A stretch of DNA of 64,000 nt from Coriobacteriaceae bacterium. GTDB lineage: Bacteria > Actinomycetota > Coriobacteriia > Coriobacteriales > Coriobacteriaceae. The position numbers were made by a program, and so were the translations under genes. Shown piece by piece: positions 61,599 through 64,000 of this stretch. Under the pieces are notes generated by a model that was not told where the DNA came from, ran no database searches, and saw nothing but the letters and a program-made list of their open reading frames with translations. Each line of letters opens with the position of its first letter. The stretch's first letter is position 1. The stretch covers positions 868,001 to 932,000 of the forward strand of contig DAJPFV010000001.1 of the NCBI GenBank assembly GCA_025993015.1, read 5' to 3'.

Positions 61599-62365
61599 AT
61601 CAAAACCACCCCTAAAAGGGGTGGTTTGCTCTTAGGGTATAACCCTTGGATTTCCGGCACGCGTCTAAAGGCGCCGGCCCTCACGGGGTTCGGGCCGCAC
61701 TGCAGATTGACCCGTGGCGGGCCGGTCAAACCGGCGCTATTTACGCCCCGGCCCCCTGCCGAAGGGGTCCTCGTACTCCTTGACGCTCAGCCGGTCGAGC
61801 GCGATGGCGGCCTTCTCCTGCTCCCGGATGTACTTCGCGATCGTGGCCTCGTTCAGGCCGACCGTGGACACGTAGTAGCCCTCGGCCCAGAACTTCCTGT
61901 TGCCGAACTTGTACTTCATGTTCGCGTGCTTGTCGAATATCATCAGCGAGCTCTTCCCCTTCAGGTAGCCCATCACGCTCGATACGCTGTACTTCGGCGG
62001 TATCGCCAGCAGCATGTGGACGTGGTCGGGCATCAGGTGCCCCTCGATGATCTCTATCCCCTTGTACTGGCAGAGCTTCCTGAAGATCTCCCCAAGGTCG
62101 GACCTTATTTGGTTGTAGATGACTTTGCGCCTATACTTCGGCGTGAACACGACGTGGTACTTGCACATCCACTTCGTGTGCGACAGGCTGTAGGCCTTCT
62201 GGGCCATACGCCACCACCGCCCTCTCGACTCGGATTCCTTGCGGCCTGAACAATCGCAAGTGTCCGGCGAGGGGGCGGCTTTGTAAAGCCGTTTGGCCCC
62301 ACCCGCATAGCGGGTGGTTTCTGATGCGGCGCGCTGCGCGCCCCGCACAGGCTAAAGCCTTTAAT
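61599..62365 (-). mobile_element. IS200/IS605-type element, copy 2
   Basis: Second tandem unit, same end hairpins. Its right end abuts the A/T run of the terminator of the PTS IIA gene (62370-62398). Confidence 0.85.
61737..62207 (-). CDS. tnpA: IS200/IS605 TnpA, HUH/Y1 transposase, copy 2
   Basis: 156 residues, identical to copy 1 except Ala in KAAIALD (G at 61807). HUH motif and Tyr intact. Confidence 0.93.
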   Translation of the reverse strand: MAQKAYSLSHTKWMCKYHVVFTPKYRRKVIYNQIRSDLGEIFRKLCQYKGIEIIEGHLMPDHVHMLLAIPPKYSVSSVMGYLKGKSSLMIFDKHANMKYKFGNRKFWAEGYYVSTVGLNEATIAKYIREQEKAAIALDRLSVKEYEDPFGRGPGRK

Positions 62366-62369
62366 AAAA

Positions 62370-62398
62370 AAGGGTGGCCGGATAATCCGACCACCCTT
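62370..62398 (-). terminator. Intrinsic terminator of the PTS IIA gene
   Basis: Stem AAGGGTGG/CCACCCTT plus CGGAT/ATCCG with one mismatch; on the - strand followed by TTTTTTATT. The T run touches the end of the IS copy 2. Confidence 0.9.
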
Positions 62399-62420
62399 AG
62401 ACATTATGCGATGCCGCGAT

Positions 62421-62957
62421 TTACTTGCGGACAACCTTGACGATGGCATCGCCGGCGGCGACAGCGGAATCAGCCTCGACGGCGAGCTCGACATCGGCGA
62501 ACTCGGCGGTGTTGGACACGGCCACGACGACGCAGTCCTTGTAACCGGCAGCGGCAATCTTGGCGCGGTCGATCTTGAGCATGGGCTGGCCGGCCTTCAC
62601 GACGTCGTCGGCCTTGACGAAGCCCTCGAAGCCGTCGCCGTTCATGTTGACGGTATCGACGCCAACGTGCACCAGGACCTCGATGCCGCTATCGGACTGC
62701 AGGCCCACGGCGTGACCCATGGTGACGGTCACCTTGCCGTCGCAGGGGGCATAGACCAGATCGTCCTCGGGCCACACGGCGCAGCCCTTGCCCAGGACCT
62801 CGCCACCAAAGACGGGATCGGGCACATCGGCCATCTTGATGACCTTGCCCTTGACGGGCGAGCACAGCACGTCGGCGCCGGCAGAAGCAGAAATGGAGGC
62901 AGGAGCAGCGGCAGCCGCGGGCTCAGCCTTCTTCTTGAACATGTCAAACAGACCCAT
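62421..62957 (-). CDS. crr: PTS glucose-type IIA component (Crr-like)
   Basis: 178 residues. An N-terminal amphipathic helix and Ala-rich linker (MGLFDMFKKK) precede the EIIA-Glc domain: SPVKGKVIKMADVPDPVFGG, His82 in MGHAVGLQ, and phospho-acceptor His97 in IEVLVHVGVDTV. GAGGAG precedes ATG 62957. It probably phosphorylates IIBC proteins of glucose/beta-glucoside type, and may serve the GH1 gene upstream. Confidence 0.93.
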   Translation of the reverse strand: MGLFDMFKKKAEPAAAAAPASISASAGADVLCSPVKGKVIKMADVPDPVFGGEVLGKGCAVWPEDDLVYAPCDGKVTVTMGHAVGLQSDSGIEVLVHVGVDTVNMNGDGFEGFVKADDVVKAGQPMLKIDRAKIAAAGYKDCVVVAVSNTAEFADVELAVEADSAVAAGDAIVKVVRK

Positions 62958-63095
62958 ACGTTTTCTCCTCTTGATTAAGCGCAACGTAGTGCGCATGCCT
63001 ATGGTGATTATAGTGCCAATTGGACCAAAACTAAGGTGGGGAGTCGAATCGAAAACTCTGCCGACGTCTTTGTCCATCGGCACCCGTTTTGTTGA

Positions 63096-63182
63096 TTAAC
63101 CCTCGATGAGCCCCAGGCGCACGAAGGCGTTCCAGATGCCGTCGTCGTCGACATTCGTGGTCACGAAATCGGCCGCCGGTCC
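63096..63182 (-). pseudogene. 3' stub of a Cof-type HAD phosphatase
   Basis: Frame ending TAA 63096-63098 encodes AADFVTTNVDDDGIWNAF and then VRLGLIEG, the typical C-terminal end of Cof-type HAD hydrolases. Nothing upstream continues it; a hairpin and the GH1 stop follow directly. A truncated remnant. Confidence 0.6.
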
Positions 63183-63205
63183 GGCGTTCGTCAGAACGCC
63201 GGAAC
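63178..63205. repeat. Hairpin related to part 1 of the 148-bp element
   Basis: CCGGCGTTC, loop GTCA, GAACGCCGGAAC, the same GTTC-loop-GAAC cap as elements A-C, next to the GH1 stop codon. CGCCGGAACTCAAT is duplicated at 63198-63225. The rest of the element is missing. Confidence 0.6.
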
Positions 63206-63223
63206 TCAATCGCCGGAACTCAA

Positions 63224-64000
63224 TTACTCCAAGCCCTCAGCGCCGTTGGACTTGATAATCTTCTGGTATGCGAAGAAGCTGTCCTTGCGGCGGCGCTCGT
63301 AGGTGCCGGTGCCGTCGTCGTACTTGTCGACGTGGATGAAGCCGTAGCGCTTGCGCATCTCGCCGGTGCCGGCGGACACCAGGTCGATGGGGCCCCACCA
63401 GGTGTAGGCAATCAGGTCGACGCCGTCGGCAACGGCCTCGCCCATGGCCTTGATGTGACTCTGCAGATAGGCGATGCGGTACGGATCGTGAATGGAGCCG
63501 TCCTCCTCGACCTCGTCGTAGGCACCCATGCCGTTCTCGACCACCATCAGCGGAATCTCGTAGCGGGCGTAGATCTCGTTGAGGGCGATACGCAGGCCCA
63601 GCGGGTCGATCTGCCAACCCCAGTCGGTGGACTCCAGGTAGGGGTTCTTGCCGCCAAAGGTCATGTTGCCCTCGGTCATCTCGTGGTCCTTGTGGGTGCC
63701 CACGGTACCGGACATGTAGTAGCTAAAGGTGTAGAAGTCGACCTTGCCGTCGGCGATATCCTGCAGGTCGCCGTCCTCCATTGCGAGCTCGACGCCGTTC
63801 TCGGCCCAGAAGCGCTTGGCATAGAACGGGTACTTGCCGCGCACCTGCACGTCGGAGCAGTACCAGTTCATGGAGTTCATCTGCTGCTGCGTGGCGAACA
63901 CGTCGACCGGATCGCACGTAGCGGCGTAGGAGAGGATGAAGCAATCCATGTTGCCCATCTTGAACTGCGGATAGTGCTCGTGGGCGTAGCGCACGACGCG
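63224..64000 (-). CDS. GH1 6-phospho-beta-glucosidase, C-terminal part (start beyond window)
   Basis: 258 codons, open to the window edge. GH1 features: the catalytic nucleophile Glu in LMVVENGMGAYDEV, aglycone/phosphate region YTWWGPIDLVSAGTGEMRKRYGFIHVD, and the family C-terminus RRRKDSFFAYQKII. It hydrolyses phosphorylated beta-glucosides delivered by a PTS. The acid/base Glu lies in the missing part. Confidence 0.93.
   Translation of the reverse strand, partial: RVVRYAHEHYPQFKMGNMDCFILSYAATCDPVDVFATQQQMNSMNWYCSDVQVRGKYPFYAKRFWAENGVELAMEDGDLQDIADGKVDFYTFSYYMSGTVGTHKDHEMTEGNMTFGGKNPYLESTDWGWQIDPLGLRIALNEIYARYEIPLMVVENGMGAYDEVEEDGSIHDPYRIAYLQSHIKAMGEAVADGVDLIAYTWWGPIDLVSAGTGEMRKRYGFIHVDKYDDGTGTYERRRKDSFFAYQKIIKSNGAEGLE

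Noticed and set aside
60858..62249. Two 207-residue + strand frames opposite tnpA, possible accessory IS genes
   Set aside because: They are antisense shadows of tnpA, duplicated with it, have no TnpB zinc finger or RuvC motifs and no ribosome site.

Overview
The window comes from a high-GC, anaerobic actinobacterium, most likely a gut member of the Coriobacteriia close to Collinsella. The evidence is the mycobacterial-type kinase/FHA/phosphatase/SEDS-PBP gene order, the actinobacterial dnaK-grpE-dnaJ-hspR order with clpB, mannose-family PTS genes with a DUF956 partner, an Fe-S rich anaerobic metabolism and a fructoselysine-type cluster. The genus is inferred from gene content, not from a database match.

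Layout. 1-10.5 kb, + strand: a cell-envelope signalling operon with a polytopic Ser/Thr kinase, two FHA proteins, a PP2C phosphatase, one polypeptide joining a RodA/FtsW (SEDS) glycosyltransferase to a class B PBP, and a PASTA kinase. 10.9-16.2 kb, - strand: a probable fructosamine (frl-like) cluster of GntR regulator, YfcC-type permease, epimerase, SIS deglycase and PfkB kinase, with a promoter bracketed by paired 21-bp repeats. 16.3-18.6 kb: decayed DNA including a broken alcohol dehydrogenase, then tRNA-Arg(CCT). 19-22.3 kb: mannose-type PTS operon. 22.6-28 kb: hypA, a large FAD/Fe-S oxidoreductase, and a divergent TetR regulator with a DUF5692-like membrane protein. 28-35.5 kb: a membrane-anchored protein, a DUF4143 ATPase, clpB and small genes. 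36-43 kb: aconitase-family hydratase and hspR-dnaJ-grpE-dnaK. 43.6-45.3 kb: ferredoxin and an IS3-family element. 45.3-49.2 kb: nadA-nadB-nadC-niaR. 49.5-51.5 kb: LytTR/GHKL two-component system. 52.2-59.8 kb: thioredoxin, nikR with a His-rich tail, hypF-hypC-hypD-hypE and a HAD phosphatase. 60-64 kb: lipoprotein, two tandem IS200/IS605 copies, PTS IIA and a GH1 phospho-glycosidase running off the end.

How the genes connect. The first 10 kb would tie cell-wall synthesis to phospho-signalling. hypA, nikR and hypFCDE point to nickel supply and [NiFe]-hydrogenase maturation, although no hydrogenase structural gene or hypB is in the window. HspR probably controls both clpB and dnaK, because their upstream regions share one 27-bp palindromic motif.

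The most unusual content is between genes. Several families of palindromic repeats are present: a 148-150 bp two-part structured element seen three times directly after stop codons of - strand genes; a 46-bp palindrome seen once alone and four times in tandem at 62-bp period; GGGAC-core palindromes; a palindrome split by the IS3 element; and an inverted-repeat segment sitting in frame inside hypF.
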